Positions 1-8,356 are shown, counted from the first letter of the stretch. The stretch: DNA of 35,449 nt from an uncultured Flavobacteriales bacterium (GCA_938085425.1 CALKGQ010000030.1:1-35449), one strand, 5' to 3'. Translations and numbers: made by a program. The notes: generated from the sequence alone by a model not told the origin.

Positions 1-918
1 TTCAAAGACCATGTGATCAAGGCACCGGGGGAGGTTGTGAAGCCTGATGGCACGCCTTACACCGTGTTCACGCCATTCAGCAAACGTTGGCATGCCAATT
101 TGACGGAAGACGACATGGAAGCTTCTCCTTCTGAACAACACCTTGACCAATTGGCCAAGTGGCAGCACAAAGGGATGCCAAGCTTGCAAAAGATGGGCTT
201 CACGCCCAGCGAGGTGGCCATTCCAGAAGCCAATGTCACACCGCAATTGTTGAAGCAATACGCAGAGATGAGAGACACTCCCTCCGTGCGCGGCACGTCG
301 AGGGTCAGCGTTCATTTGCGGTTTGGCACCGTGAGCATCCGCGACATGGCACGTCAAGGGTTCGCGCACAGCGAAAAATGGCTGACAGAGCTTATTTGGC
401 GAGACTTCTACCAATCCGTCATGCATGCCTTTCCCCACAGCATGAAAGATGCCTTCAGGACCAAATACGACCGGATCCCATGGCGCCACGACGACGCCCA
501 TTTTGCCGCTTGGAAGGCGGGCAAAACGGGGTACCCGATTGTGGATGCTGGCATGCGTGAATTGAACGCCACCGGTTTCATGCACAACAGGGTCCGGATG
601 GTGGTGGCCTCTTTTTTCTGCAAGCACCTTCTGCTGGACTGGCGGTTGGGGGAGCGGTACTTCGCCGAGAAGCTCTTGGATTTCGAATTGGCCAGCAACG
701 TCGGGGGCTGGCAGTGGGCTTCAGGCTCTGGGTGCGATGCAGCCCCCTACTTCCGCGTGTTCAACCCCACCTCACAGCTTCAAAAGTTCGATGCACAGCT
801 GTCTTACGTGAAACAATGGGTCCCCGAGTTTGGCACCGACGCTTATCCCGAGCCCATCGTCGAGCATAAATTCGCGCGTCAACGGGCCATCGACACGTAC
901 AAATCGGCTTTGGCGTAA
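1..918 (+). CDS. phrB: Deoxyribodipyrimidine photolyase, class I (5'-truncated by window edge)
   Basis: This is the C-terminal 305 residues of a light-driven enzyme that splits cyclobutane pyrimidine dimers, a cytoplasmic DNA repair flavoprotein. The frame is open to base 1 (FKDHVIKAPGEVV...), so the real start and most of the N-terminal antenna-chromophore domain lie outside the window. A GTG at 13 is only an internal codon. The FAD-binding domain is well preserved: a VFTPF segment, ELIWRDFY, KTGYPIVDAGMRELNATGFMHNR, and a GGWQWASGSGCDAAPYFRVF block followed by NP-T-Q. These align closely in order and spacing with E. coli PhrB. A cryptochrome or a (6-4) photolyase is possible, but the class I CPD pattern fits better. 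The gene ends 26 bp before the CoA-transferase, which has its own promoter-like box. Confidence 0.93.
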   Translation, partial: FKDHVIKAPGEVVKPDGTPYTVFTPFSKRWHANLTEDDMEASPSEQHLDQLAKWQHKGMPSLQKMGFTPSEVAIPEANVTPQLLKQYAEMRDTPSVRGTSRVSVHLRFGTVSIRDMARQGFAHSEKWLTELIWRDFYQSVMHAFPHSMKDAFRTKYDRIPWRHDDAHFAAWKAGKTGYPIVDAGMRELNATGFMHNRVRMVVASFFCKHLLLDWRLGERYFAEKLLDFELASNVGGWQWASGSGCDAAPYFRVFNPTSQLQKFDAQLSYVKQWVPEFGTDAYPEPIVEHKFARQRAIDTYKSALA

Positions 919-931
919 AGGACATCCCCCC

Positions 932-939
932 TACCTTCC
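932..939 (+). promoter_or_regulatory. Putative -7 promoter box of the CoA-transferase gene
   Basis: TACCTTCC resembles the Bacteroidota sigma-A -7 element TAnnTTTG and ends 5 nt before the ATG at 945. No clear -33 TTG is visible at the right spacing. The short distance predicts a leaderless or nearly leaderless message. Confidence 0.45.
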
Positions 940-944
940 CGCCC

Positions 945-2051
945 ATGGAAGGTGCACTGGCAGGATTGCGGGTCTTGGATTTGTCGAGTGTTCTTGCGGG
1001 ACCACTGACGGGGACTTTTTTGGCCGAATGCGGGGCCGAGGTGACCAAAGTCGAGCCGCCAAGAGGCGATGTCACACAGACCTGGAAGTCTGTGGGCGAG
1101 CCCGCACGGTCCTCTTCCGCCTACTACGAAGCGGCCAACCATGGCAAAACGGTGGTCGTCAAAGACCTCAAAAGCAAAGCGGGGCGCCTTTGGTTGGAAG
1201 AACGTTTGGCACAAACCGACATCTTGCTTCAAAACATGAAGTGGAACGACCTCGAACCAATGGGCTTGGAACCTGATGAATTGTCGTTGCGTCATCCTCG
1301 TCTTGTCCATCTCCGATTGGTTGGCTCGGAATTTGACAAAGATCGATTGGCCTACGATGTGGTGGTCCAAGCGGAGACGGGCTTCATGGACATGAACGGC
1401 CACCCCGACCGCCCCCCAGCCAAAATGCCTGTGGCACTCATGGACGTCTTGGCCTCCCACCAAATGCGCGCGGGCATCCTCGCGGGATTGTACCAAAGAG
1501 AAAAGACAGGCCAAGGGTGGTATGCAGAGGTCAGCCTCTTTGGATCCGGACTCACGGCGTTGGCCAACCAAGGAACGGCTTGGCTCATGAATGGCCAAAG
1601 ACCCCAACGGCAGGGTTCCCTCCACCCCAACATTGCCCCTTACGGAGATTTGATCGACTGCAAGGATGGTGCGATCGTCTTGGCCGTGGGCAGCGATGCC
1701 CAATTCACCGCGTTGTGTGGCGTGCTGGGAACGGATGACTTGGCCCAAGATGATGCGTTCGCAGTCAATGCTCAACGCGTGGTCCACCGCGATGCACTTG
1801 CGCAAGCCTTGAACGCTGCCGCCAGGTCATGGCAACGGCAAGATCTGCTCGTCGCACTGCGCGACGCCAAGGTCCCTGCGGGTGCTGTGTACTCCGTGGC
1901 GGAAGCCCTTTCTCACCCCGAATTTCGCGAGGCGTACGTGCATGGAGAGCCCGGGAAAGAGAAGTTGCGCACGAGCGCGGTCCGCGTCCACCGGTCACCC
2001 CAGCAGACCACAAACGACATGCTGTCAGGCGGGGATGCGCAAGGTGTATGA
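945..2051 (+). CDS. CaiB/BaiF (family III) CoA-transferase
   Basis: A 368-residue protein of the formyl-CoA/carnitine CoA-transferase family, which moves CoA between acyl-CoA and a carboxylate in the cytoplasm. It opens with the signature LAGLRVLDLSSVLAGPLTGTFLAECGAEVTKVEPP. Around residues 165-190 it has PVALMDVLASHQMRAGILAGLYQREKTGQG; the Asp there matches the catalytic aspartate of the family. Length is slightly short of the usual 380-410. Substrate cannot be told from sequence; neighbours (photolyase, lytic transglycosylase) give no pathway, and alpha-methylacyl-CoA racemase-like activity is an alternative within the same fold. The start at 945 is supported by the family N-terminus and the -7 box just upstream. 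The last 27 bp overlap the convergent transglycosylase gene. Confidence 0.9.
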   Translation: MEGALAGLRVLDLSSVLAGPLTGTFLAECGAEVTKVEPPRGDVTQTWKSVGEPARSSSAYYEAANHGKTVVVKDLKSKAGRLWLEERLAQTDILLQNMKWNDLEPMGLEPDELSLRHPRLVHLRLVGSEFDKDRLAYDVVVQAETGFMDMNGHPDRPPAKMPVALMDVLASHQMRAGILAGLYQREKTGQGWYAEVSLFGSGLTALANQGTAWLMNGQRPQRQGSLHPNIAPYGDLIDCKDGAIVLAVGSDAQFTALCGVLGTDDLAQDDAFAVNAQRVVHRDALAQALNAAARSWQRQDLLVALRDAKVPAGAVYSVAEALSHPEFREAYVHGEPGKEKLRTSAVRVHRSPQQTTNDMLSGGDAQGV

Positions 2052-2942
2052 ATGGCCCGTCCGCACCTCCAAATGGTCCTTTCTCAGCCAAGGGTTCAGG
2101 ACCTTCAACTCCCTCAGGGTCGTCCCGTGGTCCAGTGAAAACGATGCCAAATCGTCGATGCTTGCGGACACTGTGATGTCTTGTCCCTCCAACGGAGCAT
2201 AGACGTCAGACATCCCCAAATGAAACCCAAAACGCTCGGGATGTTCCATCACTTCCCTGAGTGCCAGCATCCTGTAAACGTATCGTCCCGTCTCGGCATT
2301 CAAATGCAGGTCCCAGTAGTTGTCGACGAGTTGCGCGTTCAAGGCATGGGTCACTCCTGATTGGCCCATGTTGTAGGAAGCCGCGGCAAGCACCCAGCTT
2401 CCGAATTTCTCGTGGGCCTCCTTGAGGTATTGACAAGCAGCCCTTGTGGCCAGCGCCACATTGTAACGTTCATCCACAGAAGAAGTCACCTCCAAACCAT
2501 ACTCCGGGGCCGTCTTTCTCATGAATTGCCAAAACCCCGCTGCACCCGCCGGGCTCACGACTTGGCTCAATCCACTCTCGATCACTGCCAGGTATTTGAA
2601 GTCACTCGGCACCCCCTCTTCTTTCAAAATGGGCTCCATGATGGGGAACCATCGGGCAGCCCTTTTCAGGTAGAGAATGGTCGAACTGTGCCGGTAGGTG
2701 TTGACGATGAGTTCGCGGTCCAAAGACTCCCGCACGCCCAAACGCTCCAAAGGAACAAGCTCATGGAAGAGTGAAAGGTCCATGGGCACTGTGGGTGAAA
2801 TCACCGGCGAATGACGCTTGGACTCGACCTCAAAATCTGGCGCTTTGTGGGCAGATATAGGCACAGACAACCACGCCAAAAGGCCCAACGAAAGTGACAA
2901 AACGACTGTGATTTTCAAAGGGGCAAACGAAGCGATTTTCAT
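2025..2942 (-). CDS. MltD-like membrane-bound lytic murein transglycosylase
   Basis: A 305-residue exported enzyme that cleaves the MurNAc-GlcNAc bond of peptidoglycan with 1,6-anhydro product formation. The ATG at 2942 gives an N-terminal signal or anchor (KITVVLSLSLGLLAWLSVPISA); the longer open frame upstream has no such feature. The SLT domain holds the catalytic Glu in LAVIESGLS, then SPAGAAGFWQFMRKTAPEYGL, AACQYLKEAHEKFGSWVLAAASYNMG and RYVYRMLALREVM, the standard family 1 order. The last 50 residues (ITVSASIDDLASFSLDHG through LNPWLRKDHLEVRTG) look like a divergent LysM-type glycan-binding module. It probably has its own promoter in the 106-bp gap after rmlC. Its 3' end overlaps the CoA-transferase gene. 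Confidence 0.9.
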   Translation of the reverse strand: MKIASFAPLKITVVLSLSLGLLAWLSVPISAHKAPDFEVESKRHSPVISPTVPMDLSLFHELVPLERLGVRESLDRELIVNTYRHSSTILYLKRAARWFPIMEPILKEEGVPSDFKYLAVIESGLSQVVSPAGAAGFWQFMRKTAPEYGLEVTSSVDERYNVALATRAACQYLKEAHEKFGSWVLAAASYNMGQSGVTHALNAQLVDNYWDLHLNAETGRYVYRMLALREVMEHPERFGFHLGMSDVYAPLEGQDITVSASIDDLASFSLDHGTTLRELKVLNPWLRKDHLEVRTGHSYTLRIPA

Positions 2943-2987
2943 GCCATGAAGGTGGCCGCATGCACCTCTTCCTGCCACGCCTTCACG

Positions 2988-2995
2988 CAAAGGTT
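2988..2995 (-). promoter_or_regulatory. Putative promoter of the MltD-like gene
   Basis: On the minus strand AACCTTTG (then C) is one base off TAnnTTTG. A TTG at 3017-3015 lies 19 nt upstream, the spacing expected for the Bacteroidota -33/-7 pair. The leader to the ATG at 2942 would be about 45 nt. It lies in the only longer gap (2943-3048) of this minus-strand run. Confidence 0.4.
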
Positions 2996-3048
2996 GCCAA
3001 CATGCAGAACGCCACAACCGTGAACATTGCACACGGGAAAAGGAAAGG

Positions 3049-3594
3049 TCAGAATGGAGACTCGAAATCAGAAAAAGCTCCAGCCTGGGCATCTTTGGCG
3101 CTCACGTTTGGGGCGTCCATCCCCCAATCGATGCCCAGCAACGGATCGTCCCATGGAAGGCTGCGCTCACTTTCGGGATGGTACAGCTCTGTGCACATGT
3201 AAGAAAACACGGTGTCGTCTTCCAATGCCAAAAACCCATGGGCCATGCCTGGGGGCAGCCACATTTGCCAGCGGTTGTCTGCACTCAACTCTGCCGCAAT
3301 GTGTTGGCCAAACGTCGGGCTGTTCTTTCTCAAATCCACTGCAACGTCCAACACCCTGCCTTGGACCACCCTCACCAATTTCCCTTGGGCATGGGGTGGC
3401 ACCTGGAAATGCAAGCCCCGCAGCACCCCCTTCTTTGACATGCTCTCGTTGCTTTGCACAAAGGCAAGAGATTCTCCCACTGCATGCTCGAACGCACTGA
3501 GGTTCCACGTTTCACAAAACGTGCCTCGGGCATCTTGGAAGAGGCGTGGCCGGAGCATCATCACCCCTTCGATCCGTGTGCTTGTCGCTTCCAT
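3049..3594 (-). CDS. rmlC: dTDP-4-dehydrorhamnose 3,5-epimerase
   Basis: A 181-residue cupin enzyme that epimerises dTDP-4-keto-6-deoxyglucose at C3 and C5 in the dTDP-L-rhamnose pathway. Family landmarks are DARGTFCETW (about residue 21), GVLRGLHFQ with the catalytic His near residue 62, GKLVRVVQGRVLDVAVDLR, WLPPGMAHGFLAL and a Tyr near 132 in FSYMCTELYHPESE. Length is typical. The ATG at 3594 is chosen because it lies 2 bp after the stop of the upstream export gene and gives the usual family N-terminus. Co-transcription with a polysaccharide export lipoprotein suggests surface-glycan synthesis. No rmlA, rmlB or rmlD is in the window, so the rest of the pathway must be encoded elsewhere. A related 3- or 5-only epimerase is possible. 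Confidence 0.93.
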   Translation of the reverse strand: MEATSTRIEGVMMLRPRLFQDARGTFCETWNLSAFEHAVGESLAFVQSNESMSKKGVLRGLHFQVPPHAQGKLVRVVQGRVLDVAVDLRKNSPTFGQHIAAELSADNRWQMWLPPGMAHGFLALEDDTVFSYMCTELYHPESERSLPWDDPLLGIDWGMDAPNVSAKDAQAGAFSDFESPF

Positions 3595-3596
3595 GG

Positions 3597-4376
3597 TCAA
3601 TCGTCGGACAGCACCCGGTAGGTGAACCAAAGGGAGGTGAATGTGGTGACCAACTGGGCCACAGGGGACACATCGGTAAGCACTTCACGGACCACTTGCG
3701 GATTGGACTCCACGTACAAGATGTCGTTCGCCTGGACAATCCGACGCGCCTCATTCATGCCATTCACCGTGCTGAGGTCCATGGAATAAATCAGGTTGTC
3801 ATCGCCTTGCTGACGGATCAGCTTGACCTCCTTGGAGCGGCCACGCTGCCGTATGCCGCCTGCTTGGGCCAAAGCCTCAATGACAGAGGTGTTTTGGTTT
3901 TGAAGCGTGATGACGGTGGCTTGGCCTGCTTCGCCAGGGAACACCAGGACCCTGTTGTTGACGACTTGAAGCATGGCATACGGGTCCACGTACTCGGACT
4001 CATACGCCTTCTCGATGGCGACTTCTGCTTCTTCCAGGGTCAATCCTTGCAAACGCAGACTTCCCACTTCGGGAAGGTCCACCGTGCCGTCGGGCTCCAC
4101 GCGGTACGAGAACAACCCGCGTTGCTGATTTTGCATCAAATTGTTCGCGCGACCATCCTCCAAAGACCCTGCTGTCATCGACATCAAACGCTGTCCGTTG
4201 TTCGAGTAAAGCTGAAGTTGCAGCCGATCGTTGGGGGCCAAGGTGTAGGCTTCGTCTTTCGCTTTGGACCACTCGTCGAACACAAAATCTCCGTCCGTTC
4301 GGAACATCAAATCTTGGTTGACAGTGCACCCTGCGAGCATCGCTCCACAAAGGATGGGTAGGACAAGTCTGCGCAT
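3597..4376 (-). CDS. Polysaccharide export lipoprotein (Wza/Poly_export family)
   Basis: A 259-residue outer-membrane lipoprotein of the polysaccharide biosynthesis/export family, which forms the periplasmic and outer-membrane channel for capsule or exopolysaccharide. The N-terminus MRRLVLPILCGAMLAGC carries a lipobox (LAGC) with the lipidated Cys at 17. The Poly_export domain follows (YTLAPNDRLQLQLYSNNGQ, then YRVEPDGTVDLPEVGSLRLQGLTLEEAE). An SLBB-like segment comes next (VLVFPGEAGQATVITLQNQNTSVIEALAQAGG), and a C-terminal hydrophobic stretch (VAQLVTTFTSLWFTYRVL) may be the membrane-spanning helix. A Wzc-type partner kinase or co-polymerase is not adjacent. It is the first gene of a two-gene unit with rmlC, read from the minus-strand box at 4388-4381. 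Confidence 0.9.
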   Translation of the reverse strand: MRRLVLPILCGAMLAGCTVNQDLMFRTDGDFVFDEWSKAKDEAYTLAPNDRLQLQLYSNNGQRLMSMTAGSLEDGRANNLMQNQQRGLFSYRVEPDGTVDLPEVGSLRLQGLTLEEAEVAIEKAYESEYVDPYAMLQVVNNRVLVFPGEAGQATVITLQNQNTSVIEALAQAGGIRQRGRSKEVKLIRQQGDDNLIYSMDLSTVNGMNEARRIVQANDILYVESNPQVVREVLTDVSPVAQLVTTFTSLWFTYRVLSDD

Positions 4377-4380
4377 GGGC

Positions 4381-4400
4381 CGAAGGTACGGCTATCTTCG
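4381..4400. promoter_or_regulatory. Face-to-face divergent -7 promoter boxes forming an imperfect palindrome
   Basis: Plus-strand TATCTTCG (4393-4400) ends 4 nt before the GTG of the GNAT gene at 4405. Minus-strand TACCTTCG (4388-4381) ends 4 nt before the ATG of the export gene at 4376. The 20 bp are a near-perfect inverted repeat, with CGAAGgTA and TAtCTTCG arms around CGGC. Both match the Bacteroidota -7 consensus TAnnTTTG. The intergenic region is only 28 bp, so both transcripts should begin at or near their start codons and RNA polymerase could hardly occupy both sites at once. Confidence 0.6.
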
Positions 4401-4404
4401 CGCT

Positions 4405-4941
4405 GTGTTGAAATCTGAACAACATCGCCTCAGGGCCCTCGAACCCTCGGATGTCGCCACGCTTGTGTCGTGGGAAAACAACAGCGACGAATGGTGGATG
4501 GGGGCGGCCACCGCTCCTGTCAGCAAAGCGTCAGTGCAACAATTCGTCGAGGGCAATCAAGACATTTATGCCCAGCGGCAACTGCGCTGGATGCTGGATG
4601 CACAGATCGATGGAGGTTGGACGTCTGTGGGCGCTATGGACCTGTACGACTTCGACCCCAGACAGAGACGGGCCGGGGTCGCCGTGCACATCGACTCGCT
4701 GCATCGCAGGCAAGGCCACGCCTTGGCTGGGGTGGCCCTCATGAAGGCCTATGCCTCGAGGCATTTGCATCTGCATCAGCTGTATGCCGAGATTCCCGGT
4801 GGGCACCAAGGTTCGCTTGCCCTGTTTGCCCAATCTGATTTTGTGGAGGTTTCCCATCGCAAACAGTGGGTGCTGCAGCCCAATGGAGAGTGGTCCGACG
4901 TGGTGACGGCCCAATGCATCTTTTCAACCCCACGACCATGA
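4405..4941 (+). CDS. GNAT-family N-acetyltransferase (RimJ/RimL-like)
   Basis: A 178-residue cytoplasmic protein resembling acetyl-CoA-dependent N-acetyltransferases. It begins VLKSEQHRLRALEPSDVATLVSWENN, typical of the RimJ/RimL group. The acetyl-CoA-binding region reads AGVAVHIDSLHRRQGHALAGVALMKAYASRHL, with an R-R-Q-G-H-A loop in place of the usual R/Q-x-x-G-x-G/A. LYAEIPGGHQGSLALFAQSDF then covers the last beta-alpha elements. There is no ATG in a suitable place; GTG 4405 is chosen because it follows the -7 box by 4 nt, and TTG 4408 is the alternative. The stop overlaps the ATG of mltG (ATGA), so the two are probably translationally coupled. Substrate unknown: ribosomal protein, antibiotic or sugar amine are all possible. 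Confidence 0.82.
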   Translation: MLKSEQHRLRALEPSDVATLVSWENNSDEWWMGAATAPVSKASVQQFVEGNQDIYAQRQLRWMLDAQIDGGWTSVGAMDLYDFDPRQRRAGVAVHIDSLHRRQGHALAGVALMKAYASRHLHLHQLYAEIPGGHQGSLALFAQSDFVEVSHRKQWVLQPNGEWSDVVTAQCIFSTPRP

Positions 4942-5930
4942 CCACCCGAACCGCCTTGGGTCTTTTCATCGGATTCCTCTTGACTGCAGGGGGCGCTGCC
5001 TCGTGGGGTTGGCAACATTGGGTGACAGGCACATGGCATGAAGATGAGGTGGTGGTCGAGGTCCTGCCCTCGTGGTCGTCCACTGAACGATGGGAAGGAT
5101 TGACATCCACCTTGGCGGGTACGCACGGCGAGCGGGTGGTCACGCATTTGTCCTGGCGCGGTTGGGAGCACCGCCTCAAAGCCGGACGCTTCCTTCTCTT
5201 GCCTTCCGAATCTGTTGAGGAGAGCGCCAAACGACTGGTCACAGGAGACCGCGAGGTGGTGAAACTGGTGGTGCCCTCGGGCAGGGATGTAGGGCCCATT
5301 GCAGGGTCCATTGCCCAGCGCATTTTTGCCGACAGCACTGAATTGGCGAACCGACTGCAACGCGACAGCGTGATGTGGCGGACATTGCCCAACACCTACG
5401 AAGTGTGGTGGGAGACCGATGCCGACGGCCTCCTGAATCGACTGTTGAGGGAGCACCAAACGTGGTGGACCTTGGACCGACGGGCCTCTGCCCAGGCCTT
5501 GGGTTTGTCCATCCGAGAAGCGACCGTCCTTGCGTCCATCGTGCAGGCTGAAACTGCCGACCTCTCAGAAGCCCCGATGGTGGCTGGGCTTTACCTCAAT
5601 CGCTTGAAAAAGGGCATGGCACTTCAAGCCGACCCGACCTTGATTTATGCCCTGAATGACCCCAGCATACGCCGGGTGTTGGATGTGCACAAAAACGTCG
5701 ACTCCCCCTACAATACGTATCGGCACAAGGGCCTGCCACCAGGGCCCATTCGGTACGTCGACCCGAGATACATCCTGAGCGTGTTGACGCCCGCACAACA
5801 CAACCATTTGTACATGTGTGCCGAACCAGAGGCCACTGGAAAACATCGGTTTGCCCGCACCTACCGCGAACATCTTCGCAACGCAAGAGCTTACCAAAGA
5901 TGGTTGAACCAACAACGCATTTTTAGGTGA
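4938..5930 (+). CDS. mltG: Endolytic transglycosylase MltG (YceG-like)
   Basis: A 330-residue inner-membrane enzyme that cuts nascent glycan strands and so sets their length. The ATG at 4938 overlaps the GNAT stop and gives one N-terminal transmembrane helix (residues about 5-25). The YceG domain has PNTYEVWWETDADGLLNRL, then ASIVQAETADLSEAPMVAGLYLNRLKKGMALQADPTLIYAL with the catalytic Glu near residue 205, and DSPYNTYRHKGLPPGPI, all family hallmarks. Length and order are normal. An in-frame ATG at 4914 would overlap the previous gene more and adds nothing recognisable. The stop overlaps the GTG of the downstream DUF5916 gene (GTGA). Confidence 0.95.
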   Translation: MTTRTALGLFIGFLLTAGGAASWGWQHWVTGTWHEDEVVVEVLPSWSSTERWEGLTSTLAGTHGERVVTHLSWRGWEHRLKAGRFLLLPSESVEESAKRLVTGDREVVKLVVPSGRDVGPIAGSIAQRIFADSTELANRLQRDSVMWRTLPNTYEVWWETDADGLLNRLLREHQTWWTLDRRASAQALGLSIREATVLASIVQAETADLSEAPMVAGLYLNRLKKGMALQADPTLIYALNDPSIRRVLDVHKNVDSPYNTYRHKGLPPGPIRYVDPRYILSVLTPAQHNHLYMCAEPEATGKHRFARTYREHLRNARAYQRWLNQQRIFR

Positions 5931-8356
5931 CCCTACGCACTTCTTTTTCATTCCAAGTCCTCTTTTGGCTGGGCTTTGCTGCCCCTATGCTTGACGCTTT
6001 GGGCCAAACGAATGTGCCCTTCAACCTCCAAAATCAGGAGGCCATTGCCCGGCGAATCAGCGTCCCTCCCACCATTGACGGCGTGCTGAACGAGGCCACT
6101 TGGGGTGTGGGCATTCCCGCCACCCACTTCACCCAAAACCGCCCCTTCCCCAACAGTCCGTGCACGTTTCAAACCGAAGTCTGGATCGCCTACGACGACT
6201 TCAACCTCTATGTAGCAGCGGCCATGCACGACACGGCTCCGGACTCCATCCTCCAGCAATTCAGTGTCCGGGACAATGTGGAGAACTCCGATGAGTTTGG
6301 CATTTGGTTCAGTCCCTACAACGACGGCATCAACGCTGTGGGATTCACCACAACGCCGAGGGGGACGCTCGGGGATTTCATCATGACAGCTCAAGGCTCT
6401 GACGACGCATGGAATGGTGTCTGGGAGGTCCAAAGCCAAGTCCATGAAAACGGCTGGTCCACGGAAATGCGGATCCCTTGGAGTCAATTTCGGATGCCCC
6501 GTGTGGCAGGGTCCGGAGAACAACTTTGGGGCATGAATGCATGGCGCATCGTACGTCGAACTCGTGAAGAAACGGTCTGGAACGCTTTGGACCCAACGCA
6601 GAGCAGCATGGTCAACCAGGGGGGCGTCTTGCGCGGCATACAAGGTGTGGACACCCCACCGAGGATTGCACTCTTCCCCTATGTCAGCAGCTACGCCACC
6701 ACAGGATTGGACGAAAACGGGGACCGGCAATGGTCGGTGCCCATCAATGGCGGCATGGATGCCAAGCTGGGGCTTGGGGATGCCTTCACCTTGGATGCCA
6801 CGCTGGTGCCTGATTTTGGGCAGGTCGTCACCGACAACCTCGTGCTCAACCTCAGCCCATATGAAGTTCGGTTTGCAGAAAACCGGCCCTTCTTCCAAGA
6901 GGGGACGGATTTGTTCAACAAAGGAGGGCTCTTTTACAGCCGGCGTGTGGGGTCAGAGGGACAATTGATCAACGCCACCAAGCTGAGTGGACGAACCTCC
7001 TCCAGCACAGGCCTTGGGACCTTTCAGGCTTTCGCCCGTGACACCACTGGAAGCGAGGACGTGTTGACCTCGTACAATGTCACTGTGGTCGACCAAAACC
7101 TCCCCAACAACAGTTTTGTCACTGCCCTCAGCACATCCACCATCCGTTCAGGGGAAGGCCGTGACGCCTACGTCCAAGGGACCCAATTCGTGCTCAGAAA
7201 CCCTGCCAACAGCTGGGCATTGTCTGGCAATGCTGCAGCCAATCAAATGGCGCAAGGCGACCCGGAGGACCACGATGAAGGCCACACCTGGGGTGTCACC
7301 TTGGCCAAGACCACAGGCTTGTTCCGTGGTTCGATTGGCCACAGACAAGAATCTGAATTTTTCAACCCCAACGATTTGGGCTACCTGGCTGCACCCAACG
7401 AAGTCACCACAGAAGGGGAACTGGAGTATGGCATTTACAAGCCGTTTGGGGCCTTCAACAGGATGTGGTGGACGTTGAACAGCGATGTCATGCACCTCTA
7501 TGCCCCGAGATCCTTCAGCAATTGGCGATGGTCCGGCGAATGGGCGGCCGTGACGCGAGGCTTTTGGTTCAACAAAATCACCTGGGAAGGCCAGCCCGTG
7601 GATGGCCAAGATTTTTTTGCGTCTCGGCTGGACGACATGCCGTTCACCACACCCAAATGGGCAAGTCTGGACGCCGTGACCTCCACCGACTACCGCAAGG
7701 CCCTTGCACTTGATGCCTTCGTCAAAAGGCAATGGCGGCCTGAGTTTGAAGATTGGAAGGGATTCTTCCTCCGTTTGGCCCCGCGTTTCCGCTTTTCAGA
7801 TCGATTCAGCATGAACTATGTCTGGAGCTTGCAGGTGCGGCAAAAAGAACGCGGATGGGCCGGACTTCTCGACGATTTGTACGGCGGTCCGGAAAGCTTG
7901 TTTGGCGAGCGGGACAATTCCAGCCACACCCACGTGCTCAAAGCGAGCTACATCTTCTCCCCCAACGCCAGTCTTTCAGCTCGGATTCGCCATTACTGGA
8001 GCGTCGTCGATTACCACGGATTCTTCTTGCTTGCTTCCGATGGATCCTTGACAGAAAACCCCGCAGTCGACGCGTTCTATGACGCGACCACCGAGACCAG
8101 CAAATACGATGTCAATTACAATGCTTGGAGTGTGGATTTGGTCTACCGTTGGATTTTCTCCCCAGGAAGTGAAATCAGCATTGTCTGGAAAAACACGTTG
8201 AGTGAGGAGGGGGCATTGCTGCCCAACAACTATTGGGAAAACTGGGAACAAATGCTTCAATCAGGATTCACCAACTCACTGTCAATCAGAGCTTTGTATT
8301 ACATTGATTACAGTCTTTTTCAAGACCAACAACGGCGGAACGCACGACGTCAATGA
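5927..8356 (+). CDS. DUF5916 outer-membrane barrel protein with N-terminal CBM9-like domain
   Basis: An 809-residue exported protein. The GTG at 5927 overlaps the mltG stop and precedes a signal peptide (FQVLFWLGFAAPMLDALG, cleavage likely before Gln). Residues about 40-230 resemble a carbohydrate-binding family 9-like sandwich: ISVPPTIDGVLNEATWG, TEVWIAYDDFNLYVAA, NSDEFGIWFSPYNDG, GWSTEMRIPWSQFRM. The rest fits DUF5916: NGGMDAKLGLGDAFTLDATL, then VPDFGQVVTDNLVLNLSPYE, then RFAENRPFFQEGTDLF. Many alternating aromatic strands follow and it ends in YYIDYSLFQDQQRRNARRQ, consistent with a beta-barrel. The family is common in Bacteroidota; its function is unknown to me, with polymer or lipid handling at the outer membrane plausible. 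The last 7 bp overlap the convergent M23 peptidase gene. Confidence 0.87.
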   Translation: MTLRTSFSFQVLFWLGFAAPMLDALGQTNVPFNLQNQEAIARRISVPPTIDGVLNEATWGVGIPATHFTQNRPFPNSPCTFQTEVWIAYDDFNLYVAAAMHDTAPDSILQQFSVRDNVENSDEFGIWFSPYNDGINAVGFTTTPRGTLGDFIMTAQGSDDAWNGVWEVQSQVHENGWSTEMRIPWSQFRMPRVAGSGEQLWGMNAWRIVRRTREETVWNALDPTQSSMVNQGGVLRGIQGVDTPPRIALFPYVSSYATTGLDENGDRQWSVPINGGMDAKLGLGDAFTLDATLVPDFGQVVTDNLVLNLSPYEVRFAENRPFFQEGTDLFNKGGLFYSRRVGSEGQLINATKLSGRTSSSTGLGTFQAFARDTTGSEDVLTSYNVTVVDQNLPNNSFVTALSTSTIRSGEGRDAYVQGTQFVLRNPANSWALSGNAAANQMAQGDPEDHDEGHTWGVTLAKTTGLFRGSIGHRQESEFFNPNDLGYLAAPNEVTTEGELEYGIYKPFGAFNRMWWTLNSDVMHLYAPRSFSNWRWSGEWAAVTRGFWFNKITWEGQPVDGQDFFASRLDDMPFTTPKWASLDAVTSTDYRKALALDAFVKRQWRPEFEDWKGFFLRLAPRFRFSDRFSMNYVWSLQVRQKERGWAGLLDDLYGGPESLFGERDNSSHTHVLKASYIFSPNASLSARIRHYWSVVDYHGFFLLASDGSLTENPAVDAFYDATTETSKYDVNYNAWSVDLVYRWIFSPGSEISIVWKNTLSEEGALLPNNYWENWEQMLQSGFTNSLSIRALYYIDYSLFQDQQRRNARRQ

